Source: CAYUVA01 sp964448115 [NCBI: uncultured bacterium] (GTDB lineage Bacteria; CAYUVA01). From it: 64,000 bases of DNA. Location of the stretch: contig CAYUVA010000016.1 in NCBI GenBank assembly GCA_964448115.1, forward strand, positions 1-64,000. Direction: 5' to 3'. Under the pieces are notes generated by a model. That model searched no databases. It had not been told where the DNA came from and saw only the letters and a program-made list of their open reading frames with translations. The translations under genes and the position numbers were made by a program. Below, piece by piece: positions 53,492 through 61,925 of this stretch (position 1 is the first letter of the stretch; each line of letters begins with the position of its first letter).

Positions 53492-54580
53492 TCATGAACT
53501 ACTTCGTAATTTTTTTATCACCTCGTATGCCTCGCTTCTAACAAAGACATCCTCGTCTCGCCGAAGATCGTGTAAGATCTTGAGGATGAGATCCCTGTCC
53601 ACATCAGATATCTCATCCAGGGATCTTATTATCATTCTCAGTATATCGGTATGCAGCCAGCTTTTATCTTTTGCGATCTGTGCATAGTATGCGAGGATCT
53701 GCTTGGGATATTTTGCTGCCAGTGCTTTTGTAGTATTGCTTGCTGCCATGGCTACATCCTTGATCTCGTCATACATCGCAGCGCGCAGCCGTCTTAAAAA
53801 GATAGGCAACTGGCTGGGAACGCAAAGGGCAATCGCTTCCAAAGCAGCCACCCTGACCTCCCAACGGTTGTCCTCTAATAGCCTACAAGTTAGCTCGGTA
53901 GTGAGATCTGGTTTGTAAGGAAAATACTTGGCTAGTGCTGGGGAGACCTTTTTTCTTATTGATGAATAGGGGCTTTTAGCCATGAACTCGCATAGATCGA
54001 CCGCTGCTTCAATCTCCAAGACTTGGCAGGCTCCCAGGCTAAGTATAGCCGCTTCCTTGAGCTTTATGCTGTTATCAAATGCCCATTCCTGAAGGGTCTC
54101 CAATACATCTTGGGGGATTATATTGGAGAAGCTGCCCATCACCTCAGCAACGAAGGTCCTCGCTGCTGGGTACTTGTCAAGCGCTATCCGCCTCAGAATT
54201 TCCTTTGACCTTTGGTACTCGAAGTGTCCAATTTTAGTTAAAGAGCTGCATATCAGCTGCCTGGTCAAAAGGTCATCATTCAGCAGATTTTGTAGGATCT
54301 CGAGCGAAGCCTTCGGATTGAGCGTTCCAACCTCAGCAAGAACCTCGATCAAGTGGTTTCGACTGTCATAGGAGATCTTCTTAAGTTCCTGAAGGTATTT
54401 TGCTGAAGAGCTGCTGTATTGATGCAGCATATCCCTGATCTTCTGCATAGGTAGCTGATCATGGTTCACTAGCTTTCCCTCCTCGCGCAGTTGTTGCTTG
54501 AGAAGCTCCAGCTCAAGAGATTCTTTAATCTTTTTTGATCGCTCAGCCATATCCTTACACGGTAAATAATCCATCAACAT
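53492..54580 (-). CDS. HEAT-repeat protein
   Basis: A 362-residue all-helical protein built of about eight HEAT-like helix pairs. Visible repeat units include LLNDDLLTRQLICSSLTKIG, KYPAARTFVAEVMGS, NSIKLKEAAILSLGACQ and RRDEDVFVRSEAYEVIKKL. Such proteins are scaffolds; some bind phycobilin or DNA. The N-terminal 30 residues are charged and helical (KKIKESLELELLKQQLREE). The start may be the Met at 54548-54550 rather than 54580; neither has an ideal ribosome site. It is divergent from the DUF4097 gene. Confidence 0.78.
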   Translation of the reverse strand: MLMDYLPCKDMAERSKKIKESLELELLKQQLREEGKLVNHDQLPMQKIRDMLHQYSSSSAKYLQELKKISYDSRNHLIEVLAEVGTLNPKASLEILQNLLNDDLLTRQLICSSLTKIGHFEYQRSKEILRRIALDKYPAARTFVAEVMGSFSNIIPQDVLETLQEWAFDNSIKLKEAAILSLGACQVLEIEAAVDLCEFMAKSPYSSIRKKVSPALAKYFPYKPDLTTELTCRLLEDNRWEVRVAALEAIALCVPSQLPIFLRRLRAAMYDEIKDVAMAASNTTKALAAKYPKQILAYYAQIAKDKSWLHTDILRMIIRSLDEISDVDRDLILKILHDLRRDEDVFVRSEAYEVIKKLRSSS

Positions 54581-54733
54581 AACTGCCTATGCACCATGTA
54601 TTATAATAAAGAAAGCCTTTAATTACAAGCATAGGCAATAGCAGTGGGGGATACCTGGTGAGGTAAATGATTTCGATGATGATAATTCTATTTACAGATG
54701 ATAAAATACTTTTGACAATTTGCAAAAAAGTAC

Positions 54734-54761
54734 TTGACAAAATGTAAAAAATTCCTAAATT
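54734..54761 (+). promoter_or_regulatory. Sigma-70 promoter of the DUF4097/DUF2089 operon
   Basis: TTGACA at 54734-54739, a 16-base spacer and TAAATT at 54756-54761. The 17 bases ending in this -35 box (AAAAAAGTACTTGACAA) are identical to those at the rho promoter. Transcription would start near 54768, about 25 bases before the ATG at 54793. Confidence 0.65.
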
Positions 54762-54792
54762 ACTAATGAACCCCTTGGAAAGGATGTTCATT

Positions 54793-55713
54793 ATGAAGGA
54801 AGAACGACTTGAGATACTAAAGATGGTTGCTGACGGGATAATCACCGTCGAAGAGGCTGAAAGATTGCTTAGAGCCATTGAAGAAGGACAACGAAGAGAG
54901 CAGGAGGGTGATTGGGAAACTAAGAAAAAACATCGTTTCTCATTCAAGAACCTCGGTGAATTCGGCAAGTTCATGGAGGGTATCGGAAACACCATATCAG
55001 ATGTCGTGGGAGACCTGATAGGTCCCCTGGCTGATGAGGTGCTGTTGGATAAGGATAGCTTCGGACAGACTATAACCGGCGAGCTGCTCGATCTACCCAA
55101 GGATGCTGACCTTTCGGTGGTTAGTGGCAAACCTAGCCATCACGGCAAAGGAGGAGACCTAAAAATAATGGCCTCAGAGGATGATAAATGCCATGTACTG
55201 GTCGATGCCCAGGAGTTCGTCCTCTCACAAAAAGAGCAAAAATACGTGGTTAGAGTGGATGGCGATGCAACAGTTATGGTGCCGTCTTATCTTGGAAGCT
55301 TTAGTGTCGCTACATTCCATGGCGATGTCGAGGTGTATGACCTGGAGCTTTATATGACAGCGAAAACCATGAAGGGTGATGTGAAGATCGTAAACGCAGC
55401 AAAGGGAGGCATAATAAAGACCCTAAAGGGTGATATCGAGCTTAGTTTTAAGCCTGATTTCAAGGGAGAACTTAAGGCTTCAACTATGTTTGGTGATATT
55501 GAGCTAGTTATCCCTGAAGAATTTTACGGGGAGCTGAAGGTCAAAACATTTAAAGGAGACATCGAATTACCTGCCGGACTCGAAGTCATACACTCAAAGG
55601 AAAATGGTCCTGTGCAAGAAAAAGTGATCAGGCTTGGTGATACAGATAGCGATAACAAAATAACCCTTAGTACCTTCAAGGGCGATATAGAGGTGAGAAG
55701 GGGAAGCAAATGA
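54793..55713 (+). CDS. DUF4097 family beta-helix protein with N-terminal SHOCT-like motif
   Basis: A 306-residue protein. The first 30 residues are an SHOCT-like helical hairpin (RLEILKMVADGIITVEEAERLL), the remainder mostly parallel-beta repeats: KGDVKIV, KGDIELS, FGDIELV, KGDIELP and KGDIEVR occur at roughly even spacing from residue 205 to the end, as expected for a DUF4097 beta-helix. I chose the ATG at 54793 because GGAAAGGA lies 8 bases upstream; an earlier ATG at 54766 has no ribosome site. It overlaps the DUF2089 gene by ATGA. Proteins of this class act with zinc-ribbon partners as envelope-stress or anti-sigma-like regulators in other bacteria; here that is inference. Confidence 0.82.
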   Translation: MKEERLEILKMVADGIITVEEAERLLRAIEEGQRREQEGDWETKKKHRFSFKNLGEFGKFMEGIGNTISDVVGDLIGPLADEVLLDKDSFGQTITGELLDLPKDADLSVVSGKPSHHGKGGDLKIMASEDDKCHVLVDAQEFVLSQKEQKYVVRVDGDATVMVPSYLGSFSVATFHGDVEVYDLELYMTAKTMKGDVKIVNAAKGGIIKTLKGDIELSFKPDFKGELKASTMFGDIELVIPEEFYGELKVKTFKGDIELPAGLEVIHSKENGPVQEKVIRLGDTDSDNKITLSTFKGDIEVRRGSK

Positions 55714-56078
55714 AATCGAAAAGCTCGATAATGCCCAATAAATGTCCATCATGCGGCGGCAGATTGCTGATATCCTCAATGGTATGCTCGGAGTGCAATA
55801 CACAGATCCAAGGTCGTTTTACCCCATGTCCTGTTTGCTCTTTACCCCCTGAGGCAAGGGAAATTTTCGACCTGTATTTGCAGTGTCGAGGAAATCTGAA
55901 GAAGATGGAGCGAATTATGGGGTTTTCCTATCCAACAGTCAGGCAGAAGGTAGAGCAGATGTTCAACGAGCTGGCTGAGATAAAACATAGAAGAGTAGAT
56001 CGATTGGAAATATTAGGCATGATACGACGCGGCGAGATTACCGTGGAGGAGGCGGAGAATCTTCTAATGGAGGGTTAG
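55710..56078 (+). CDS. DUF2089 zinc-ribbon protein with SHOCT-like tail
   Basis: A 122-residue protein. Two zinc-ribbon pairs (CPSCGGRL and CSECNTQI) are followed by CPVCSLPPEAREIFDLYL, then a helix-turn-helix-like segment with MERIMGFSYPTVRQKVEQMF (DUF2089 hallmark), and a C-terminal RLEILGMIRRGEITVEEAENLL. That last motif is the same helical hairpin found at the N-terminus of the preceding DUF4097 protein. It starts inside the previous stop (ATGA). It is likely a small DNA- or protein-binding regulator acting with its neighbour. Confidence 0.85.
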   Translation: MKSKSSIMPNKCPSCGGRLLISSMVCSECNTQIQGRFTPCPVCSLPPEAREIFDLYLQCRGNLKKMERIMGFSYPTVRQKVEQMFNELAEIKHRRVDRLEILGMIRRGEITVEEAENLLMEG

Positions 56079-56123
56079 TATCCTATGCAGCTTCTTACTG
56101 CTCGCCTAGCTCAATAAAGGTAT

Positions 56124-56750
56124 TCATAAAAAATTATCTATTTTTTTTGCATGTACCTGGTAAAACTCCTCGGAGTCAACAATACTCATGGTCTCAAATC
56201 CGGCTTGATCGAGTAGGGATATCATCTCAGGATCTGGTGGTATCAGGTCATCTCGTATGATCGATGAGCAAGATGAATGAAATTCATTTACCCAACTTCG
56301 ACTGGCGAGGTGAGTTATCCAAAGATTGCCTTTATGCTTCAAAACCCTTGCAATCTCTTTTAGGCAATCCAATGGTCGTTTAAGGTGCGGAAACGTATGA
56401 AAGCAAATGGCGTGGTCGAAACTGCGGTTTTCTACCTCAATCTTCAAGGCAGAGCCTTGTATGAAGGTAACATTTGTCGGCAAACGCCTCGCCTCTGCTT
56501 GCTTGATCATTTCACCTGATATGTCAAATGCATAGACCTTTCCTTTAGCTCCTACCAATGTTGCTAGTACCTCTGTAAGGCGTCCCGAACCACAACCTGG
56601 CTCGATAATGCGATCTCCAGGGGAAATTTTCCATTCCCTGTATGCTGCCTCAAGGCGCATGCGCTCCTGTTCGGTGAATAAGCTCATGAGCCTTTCTCGA
56701 GCACATTTATCGAAAAAATCAGCCAGATCAGATTCTGAGAATTGGCTCAT
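56124..56750 (-). CDS. SAM-dependent methyltransferase (UbiE/Methyltransf_11 type)
   Basis: A 208-residue class I methyltransferase. Motif I is IIEPGCGSGRLTEVLA; VYAFDISGEMIKQAE is the second acidic strand; DHAICFHTFPHL and LKHKGNLWITHLASR follow. It resembles UbiE/ubiquinone-type enzymes. It sits behind korB by 30 bases on the same strand. The substrate is unknown. Confidence 0.82.
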   Translation of the reverse strand: MSQFSESDLADFFDKCARERLMSLFTEQERMRLEAAYREWKISPGDRIIEPGCGSGRLTEVLATLVGAKGKVYAFDISGEMIKQAEARRLPTNVTFIQGSALKIEVENRSFDHAICFHTFPHLKRPLDCLKEIARVLKHKGNLWITHLASRSWVNEFHSSCSSIIRDDLIPPDPEMISLLDQAGFETMSIVDSEEFYQVHAKKIDNFL

Positions 56751-56780
56751 AGTAAAACCATGTTCAAGACCAAGTGACGG

Positions 56781-57623
56781 CTATTTCTTCTTGGCTGCCA
56801 CCTGCTCTTTGACCCTCTGGCAGAAGTTTCTGTAATTCTCGGTAAACTCGATCCTCGATTCATCCTTGAAGATGCCGGTAACTATCTTGCTTTCCAGCTC
56901 TTCGGGGCTTAACTTCTTGGCTCTTGCCTGTGATATGCAGGTATCCTTCAGCCACTCATACATATCAATGATCTTCGGGAACTTGTTCTTTCTACCATAC
57001 GAGGTCGGACACGGCACCATCACCTCTATCACGGAGAATCCTTTATTCTGGATGCCCTTTTTAATAAGTGGGTCAAGTGATACTGCATGGTAAACATCTC
57101 CTCTGGCAACGAATGTTGCTCCGGCGCCGATTGCAAGCTGCACGATATCGAATGGCTGATCAGGATTGCCATAAGGAGCCGTGGTAGCTTTTCTGTCGCG
57201 AGGCGTGGTCGGCGAGACCTGTCCCCCGGTCATGCCGTATATGTAGTTGTTAAAGATGATGCAGGTCATGTCTATATTTCGTCGGCAAGCGTGGATGAAG
57301 TGGTTTCCACCAATAGCCACCGCATCTCCATCTCCCATTACTGCCAGTACTGTCATTTCAGGCTTGGCTAGCTTCACGCCTATGCCAAATGCAATGGACC
57401 TGCCATGGGTTGTGTGAAGGGTATTAAAGTCAACATAGCCGGGCAACCGCGACGAGCAGCCGATACCAGAGACGATGGTTACATTATCCTTCTTTAGCTC
57501 TAGTTCCTTGATAGCTCTTATTATCGATTTAAGGATAATGCCATCGCCACAGCCGGGACACCAAATATGCGGAAACTTGCTCATTCGTAGGTAGTCTTCA
57601 TACTCAACACTCATTAGTGCCAT
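56781..57623 (-). CDS. korB: 2-oxoacid:ferredoxin oxidoreductase, beta subunit
   Basis: A 280-residue thiamine-diphosphate subunit. WCPGCGDGIILK and SGIGCSSRL give the four cluster-region Cys; the TPP/Mg motif is GDGDAVAIGGNHFIHACRRN ending in NN; GMTGGQVSPTT is typical of 2-oxoglutarate or related 2-oxoacid enzymes. It oxidatively decarboxylates a 2-oxoacid to the acyl-CoA with ferredoxin as acceptor. Its start overlaps the stop of the alpha subunit gene. Which oxoacid is used (2-oxoglutarate is likeliest) cannot be fixed. Confidence 0.92.
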   Translation of the reverse strand: MALMSVEYEDYLRMSKFPHIWCPGCGDGIILKSIIRAIKELELKKDNVTIVSGIGCSSRLPGYVDFNTLHTTHGRSIAFGIGVKLAKPEMTVLAVMGDGDAVAIGGNHFIHACRRNIDMTCIIFNNYIYGMTGGQVSPTTPRDRKATTAPYGNPDQPFDIVQLAIGAGATFVARGDVYHAVSLDPLIKKGIQNKGFSVIEVMVPCPTSYGRKNKFPKIIDMYEWLKDTCISQARAKKLSPEELESKIVTGIFKDESRIEFTENYRNFCQRVKEQVAAKKK

Positions 57624-58765
57624 TATCCAACGACCTCCATGATTGCGTTTCTTATCTGATTAGGCCTTATCGGTTCTCCATCCATGCGATTAAAGGGGAA
57701 TATCTCGCAGTCGCAGCCTGCAACACGCTCAACCTCATAGTAGATCTGCTTGAGGTTCATCTCCGGAACCAGGATGTAATCTACCGTTTTGGCGAATTCT
57801 CTTAGACTATCGTCAGGGAAGGGCCAGAGGGTGATCGGTCTAAACCTGCTGATCGGGATGCCCTCGCTTTTTAGCTCATTAGCCACCCTTTTTACAGTTC
57901 GGGCAGTGGAACCATAGGAGAAGATCCCTAATTTAGCTCCCTCTTCGAGATGTATCTCATTTTTCTCGATCATCTTCTTCTGATTTTCGACTTTGAACAT
58001 AAGCCTTTTCATGAGTCTTCCGATCTCATAAGCATCATTGGTGGCAAAGCCGGTCTCATCATGGAATAAGCCGGTAACATGGAATCTGTAGCCAGAACCG
58101 AAGTCAGCCAGCGGAGGGATTCCATCTTCCGTGAAGGCGTAAGCAAGGTATTGTTCAGGGGGGCAGGTTGGTCGTTTGCGGTCCATGATCTGAACTTCAT
58201 CCTGGTTCGGGATCACGATAGGTTCGCGCATGTGTCCGATTATCTCATCCAAGAGTATGATGGTAACTGTGCGGAAGTACTCTGCGAGGTTTACTGCCCT
58301 GATCGTCTCCCAAAGCGATTCTTGTACCGAGCCGGGCACGACCACAATAGCAGGATGATCGCCGTGAGGTCCCCATTTAGCCTGCATAACATCAGCCTGC
58401 GAAGGGAGCGTCGGCAAGCCGGTGCTCGGTCCGCCTCTCATCACATTAACCACAGTGCATGGCGCCTCGACCATGCAGGCGTAACCGATATTCTCTTGCT
58501 TCAGCGAGAATCCAGGACCGCTGGTTGCAGTCATCGCTTTTTTCCCAGCTAACGAAGCGCCGATGATAGCCCCCATCGCTGCTATCTCATCCTCCATCTG
58601 TATAAAAACACCATCCATCAAGGGTAAACTTCTGGCAAATGCCTCGGCGATCTCCGAGCTTGGTGTGATAGGGTATCCAGCAAAGAACCTTACCCCAGCA
58701 AGGAGTGCACCCTCAGCACAGGCTTCGTTTCCTTGCAGCAACCTCATATTCTTACTCTTGGTCAA
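57623..58765 (-). CDS. korA: 2-oxoacid:ferredoxin oxidoreductase, alpha subunit
   Basis: A 380-residue alpha subunit. GNEACAEGALLAGVRFFAGYPITPSSEIAE opens the pyrimidine-binding domain; SGPGFSLKQE and RGGPSTGLPT are conserved; the C-terminal domain has FSYGSTARTVK and LVPEMNLKQIYYE. The size shows that no gamma domain is fused. Gene order on the minus strand is korD, korA, korB, then a methyltransferase. Confidence 0.92.
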   Translation of the reverse strand: MTKSKNMRLLQGNEACAEGALLAGVRFFAGYPITPSSEIAEAFARSLPLMDGVFIQMEDEIAAMGAIIGASLAGKKAMTATSGPGFSLKQENIGYACMVEAPCTVVNVMRGGPSTGLPTLPSQADVMQAKWGPHGDHPAIVVVPGSVQESLWETIRAVNLAEYFRTVTIILLDEIIGHMREPIVIPNQDEVQIMDRKRPTCPPEQYLAYAFTEDGIPPLADFGSGYRFHVTGLFHDETGFATNDAYEIGRLMKRLMFKVENQKKMIEKNEIHLEEGAKLGIFSYGSTARTVKRVANELKSEGIPISRFRPITLWPFPDDSLREFAKTVDYILVPEMNLKQIYYEVERVAGCDCEIFPFNRMDGEPIRPNQIRNAIMEVVG

Positions 58766-58798
58766 TTTATCCCTCCCGGTGGGTATATCGAACTCAGA

Positions 58799-59020
58799 TT
58801 ATTTCACCTTGATCGCGAAATCGGGACAGCGAATTTCGCAAAGCATACACTTGTTACAGGCTTCCAGGTTTACAACCACTACCTTCGACCGTTCCATCTT
58901 AAGAACATCCTTTGGACAGTATATCACGCAGATCTCGCATCCCTTGCAAAACTCGTTGATGATGGTGATCTGAGCTTTCTCTTGACGCTTTTTCTTCTTA
59001 GACTCAACAACTTCAGCCAT
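58799..59020 (-). CDS. korD: 2-oxoacid:ferredoxin oxidoreductase, delta (ferredoxin) subunit
   Basis: A small ferredoxin, 73 residues from the chosen start. Two [4Fe-4S] runs are visible: CKGCEICVIYCPKDVL and CNKCMLCEIRCPD. The Met at 59018-59020 follows AAGGTGG by 5 bases and gives a normal-length subunit; an ATG at 59042-59044 would add 8 residues. It is the first gene of the kor operon, 33 bases before korA. It would carry electrons from the TPP site to external ferredoxin. Confidence 0.88.
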   Translation of the reverse strand: MAEVVESKKKKRQEKAQITIINEFCKGCEICVIYCPKDVLKMERSKVVVVNLEACNKCMLCEIRCPDFAIKVK

Positions 59021-59075
59021 GTTGTCCACCTTGATCTTTGGCATTAGGTATGCCCTAGGTTTCCTTTGCAAAGGT

Positions 59076-59104
59076 CTTGTAGATCTAATGAAAATATAAG
59101 TCAA
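59076..59104 (-). promoter_or_regulatory. Possible promoter of the kor operon
   Basis: On the minus strand, TTGACT (59099-59104) and TACAAG (59076-59081) are 17 bases apart. The -10 box is a weak match, 4 of 6. Transcription would start near 59070, about 50 bases before the korD start. Confidence 0.35.
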
Positions 59105-59157
59105 GAAGTTAAATGCATATAACATTAAATAAATACCAGGTATGGATACACTTTTGT

Positions 59158-60066
59158 CTAGTTGAGGTAATCCTTCAGGTGTCGCTGCATCGCTATTTTA
59201 CGCAGCTTTGCCTTTGCTTTAAGCTCGATCTGTCGGATTCGCTCCCTGGTCAGATTGAATTCTTTTCCGATATCCTCAAGGGTCATTGGTTCATATCCCT
59301 CTAGTCCGAAGTGCATCTTGATGATCTCTCGCTCCCGCTCATCAAGCTCATCAAGAAGCCTTTCTATGTCCCTTTTAAGGGTACCCATAAGCAATTGTGC
59401 CTCAGCCATGGTCGCAGATTCATTCTGTATAAGATCCATGTACTTGGTCTGATCTTCATCCTCGCTAATCGGTTCCAGTGGCAGCCATGGTCTGGTAGAT
59501 CGGCGCAGAATCTCTACATCAGCCTGTGAGATATCCAGCGCCTCGGCAAGTTCCGCATCTGTAGGTTCGCGCCCCAGTGATTGGCTCAACTGCTGATATT
59601 TCTCGGTTAGCTTATAAAGCATGCCAGCTTGTTTAATAGGTAAACGCATCATGTTACCTTGATCGGCTATGGCTTGCAGGATCGCCTGGCGTATCCACCA
59701 GATTGCGTAAGAGATGAACTTGACTCCCTTATCAGGCTTATAGCGCTTGGCAGCCTCTATCAGACCTATATTACCCTCGCTTATAAGATCTGATAAGGTA
59801 AGTCCCAGGTTGCGGTATTTCTTGGCAACCGAAACGACAAACCGTAGATTTGCTTCAACGAGGCGCTTCAGAGCCCCCTCATCACCTCTTTGCACCTTCT
59901 CGGCTAGCTTGGTCTCCTCTTGGCGAGACAATAAGGGAACCTTGCCGATCTCCTTTAGATATCGTGTAAGGGCGGGATCGAGTTCCGAGGTATCCTCGTT
60001 GAGGTCATCCTTGGGAACTTCTTCATCCGGGGAGGATTCATAATTAACATCATCGTCTTTCATCAT
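59158..60066 (-). CDS. Sigma-70 family sigma factor (group 1/2, without region 1.1)
   Basis: A 302-residue sigma factor. Region 1.2 has LTRYLKEIGKVPLL; region 2 has LRFVVSVAKKYRNLGLTLSDLISEGNIGLIEAAKRY and FISYAIWWIRQAI (2.3-2.4); region 3 has LPIKQAGMLYKLTEKYQQL; region 4 has MTLEDIGKEFNLTRERIRQIE. The acidic N-terminus is only about 28 residues, so region 1.1 is missing. It may be the primary sigma factor of a lineage with short sigma or a principal-like (SigB/HrdB-like) one. It overlaps the upstream hspR-like gene by 17 bases, so both come from one transcript. Confidence 0.9.
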   Translation of the reverse strand: MMKDDDVNYESSPDEEVPKDDLNEDTSELDPALTRYLKEIGKVPLLSRQEETKLAEKVQRGDEGALKRLVEANLRFVVSVAKKYRNLGLTLSDLISEGNIGLIEAAKRYKPDKGVKFISYAIWWIRQAILQAIADQGNMMRLPIKQAGMLYKLTEKYQQLSQSLGREPTDAELAEALDISQADVEILRRSTRPWLPLEPISEDEDQTKYMDLIQNESATMAEAQLLMGTLKRDIERLLDELDEREREIIKMHFGLEGYEPMTLEDIGKEFNLTRERIRQIELKAKAKLRKIAMQRHLKDYLN

Positions 60067-60481
60067 TCTCCCTTAGTATCCTATCAAGCTCCCAATCAAA
60101 GTCGAAGTTCATCTGTTGGCTCAATTGTTGATCCAAAACTGACTTGCGCAAGATATCCAGCCCGGATTCATCCCTGTTCGAAGCTAGATGATCAATCAGC
60201 TTGCGTATTATCTCAGCAGAACTTTCCTGTAGCCTGGTGAGCTTTGATGTAAGGTTGAGGATTATCTGCACACCAGCGATATTGACTCGCAACTCCCTGG
60301 TCAGCCGTAGTATTGTCTCTAACCTTTTGAGATCCTCTCTTGTATAAGCCCTTGTCTTACCCTTAGTCCTGCTTGGGGTTATGAGTCCTTCTCGCTCATA
60401 CAGTCTCAGGGTCTGGGGATGGATATCGAGCATTTCAGCAACTATGCTTATCGTGAAGTATGGTTTGTTTTTTTCTGGCAT
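60050..60481 (-). CDS. hspR: HspR-like MerR-family regulator
   Basis: A 143-residue regulator. The winged HTH reads YFTISIVAEMLDIHPQTLRLYEREGL, with TPSRTKGKTRAYTREDLKRLETIL, the HspR pattern including the HPQTLR core. ELRVNIAGVQIILNL matches the HspR dimerisation helix. HspR represses dnaK and clpB in several phyla; here it is paired with a sigma factor gene instead of dnaK. The clpB in this window is a remnant. Its mRNA is predicted nearly leaderless (about 5-6 bases before the ATG) and no Shine-Dalgarno sequence is seen. Confidence 0.85.
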   Translation of the reverse strand: MPEKNKPYFTISIVAEMLDIHPQTLRLYEREGLITPSRTKGKTRAYTREDLKRLETILRLTRELRVNIAGVQIILNLTSKLTRLQESSAEIIRKLIDHLASNRDESGLDILRKSVLDQQLSQQMNFDFDWELDRILRENDERR

Positions 60482-60492
60482 TATCTTGGTAT

Positions 60493-60521
60493 ATTATAGT
60501 AGAATATTCTTATGTGTTCAA
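60493..60521 (-). promoter_or_regulatory. Promoter of the hspR-sigma operon
   Basis: On the minus strand TTGAAC (60516-60521) and a perfect TATAAT (60493-60498) are 17 bases apart. Transcription would start near 60486, only about 5 bases before the hspR ATG (60479-60481). Confidence 0.65.
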
Positions 60522-60614
60522 ACCTACTGTTTATTTTAAGAAAGAGTCGAAACTTGAAATGATAGTTGTATCTGCTAGCATTATGCCTAGATTATCCTTA
60601 AAGGAGAACATGCC

Positions 60615-61925
60615 TTGTCTTCTGAAACGGTAGAGATAACCCTACATACCTATAGACGCCAGGTTGAGCGCAGGCTACTCTACAAGGTTTTTCTTATAGT
60701 CGGACTGATGTTTGTAGCTGTGATGGCGGCAAAATCGCATCGCGGACAACCAGTTTTTTCTATTGATATCGCGCTATTAGCACTGTTTTTTATAGCCTTT
60801 GCCATCGGTCATCTGTTCATGCAGGCAATCGGCTTTCGAGGAGATCAACTACTTTTTCCACTGGCAGCCTTATTATCCGGGATCGGCTTTGTATTCCAAT
60901 ATCGCTTGGGGATTCTTTGTGGCGAATCTATTACCGAGTTGGGTAGTATTTTTTCTTATGCTTTACCTATGGGGATCTTCTTATTTTTTATAGCCCTATT
61001 CTCTCGCGGGAGGGTGATTTGGCTTAATAAGGTCTATGTTTGGGGATTTATGGTAGCGATAGCAGGCACAATATTTATGATCTTTTGGGGTGATGTGTTT
61101 CGAGGAGCTACCTATGGTCCCGGCTTGACTACCCCCCTTGAATTGCTAAAGGTATTCTTTGCTCTTTTCCTGGTAGGTTTCATTCTTAAGCATAAGGATG
61201 GATTTACCAGGACAATCGCCGGGGTACCGATGCTAAAGGGAAGCCTTCTGGTGCGGTTTCTTTTCGTATGGCTGGCTCCCCAGCTATTATTCCTTCTGAC
61301 CAGGGATCTTGGGATGCTCATTCAATACAACCTTCTGTTGGTTCTATTGTTGTTAGCGGTTACCGGACGCAGCGGATATCTGCTCGTAGGGGGTATAATC
61401 GTGGCACTACTTGGATACATGTTTTATTCTCATGTCCCTTATGCCGCTGATAGGATGGCGATAGCGGGGAACAGGTTCAAGGTCTGGATGGATCCCTGGG
61501 ACTTCTCCGATGGAGCTGGCTACCAGATAGTACAATCTTTGTTTGCGTTAAATGCAGGGGGATTCTGGGGCACAGGTATTGGCTTGGGATATCCTAATCA
61601 AGTCCCTATCGTGCAGACAGATTTTATATATGCTTCAGTGGCTGAGGAGCTTGGATTCTTCGGTGGATTTGCTCTGCTTATCATGTTTTTATTGTTTATC
61701 TCCCTTAGTGCCAGGATAGCCCGTGAGGCAAGAGAACCATTTGTCCGCTACCTTGTGCTAGGATTTACCTATACAATTGCAATCTGTGTCCTCTTGAACC
61801 TTGCTGGGGTGGTAAAGCTGATCCCTATCACCGGCGTGCCGCTTCCATTTATTAGCAAAGGGGGAAGTTCATTGGTCGCCACCTTTGCGATGCTCGGTAT
61901 CATCGTTGCGTCATCAGACCGTTAA
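60615..61925 (+). CDS. SEDS family peptidoglycan glycosyltransferase (FtsW/RodA-like)
   Basis: A 436-residue polytopic protein with about ten membrane segments. NRFKVWMDPWDFSDGAGYQI, GTGIGLGYPNQVPIVQTDFI and VPLPFISKGGSSLVA are SEDS signatures; YASVAEELGFFGG contains the conserved acidic residue. SEDS proteins polymerise lipid II; the protein could be FtsW, RodA or SpoVE-like and I do not separate these. Translation starts at TTG (60615), with AAGGAG 8 bases upstream; the nearby ATG at 60610 is in another frame. It is divergent from hspR. Confidence 0.9.
   Translation: MSSETVEITLHTYRRQVERRLLYKVFLIVGLMFVAVMAAKSHRGQPVFSIDIALLALFFIAFAIGHLFMQAIGFRGDQLLFPLAALLSGIGFVFQYRLGILCGESITELGSIFSYALPMGIFLFFIALFSRGRVIWLNKVYVWGFMVAIAGTIFMIFWGDVFRGATYGPGLTTPLELLKVFFALFLVGFILKHKDGFTRTIAGVPMLKGSLLVRFLFVWLAPQLLFLLTRDLGMLIQYNLLLVLLLLAVTGRSGYLLVGGIIVALLGYMFYSHVPYAADRMAIAGNRFKVWMDPWDFSDGAGYQIVQSLFALNAGGFWGTGIGLGYPNQVPIVQTDFIYASVAEELGFFGGFALLIMFLLFISLSARIAREAREPFVRYLVLGFTYTIAICVLLNLAGVVKLIPITGVPLPFISKGGSSLVATFAMLGIIVASSDR

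Noticed and set aside
54555-55130. 191-codon minus-strand ORF over the DUF4097 start
   Set aside because: Antisense shadow; the plus-strand gene has a promoter, ribosome site and clear domain pattern.
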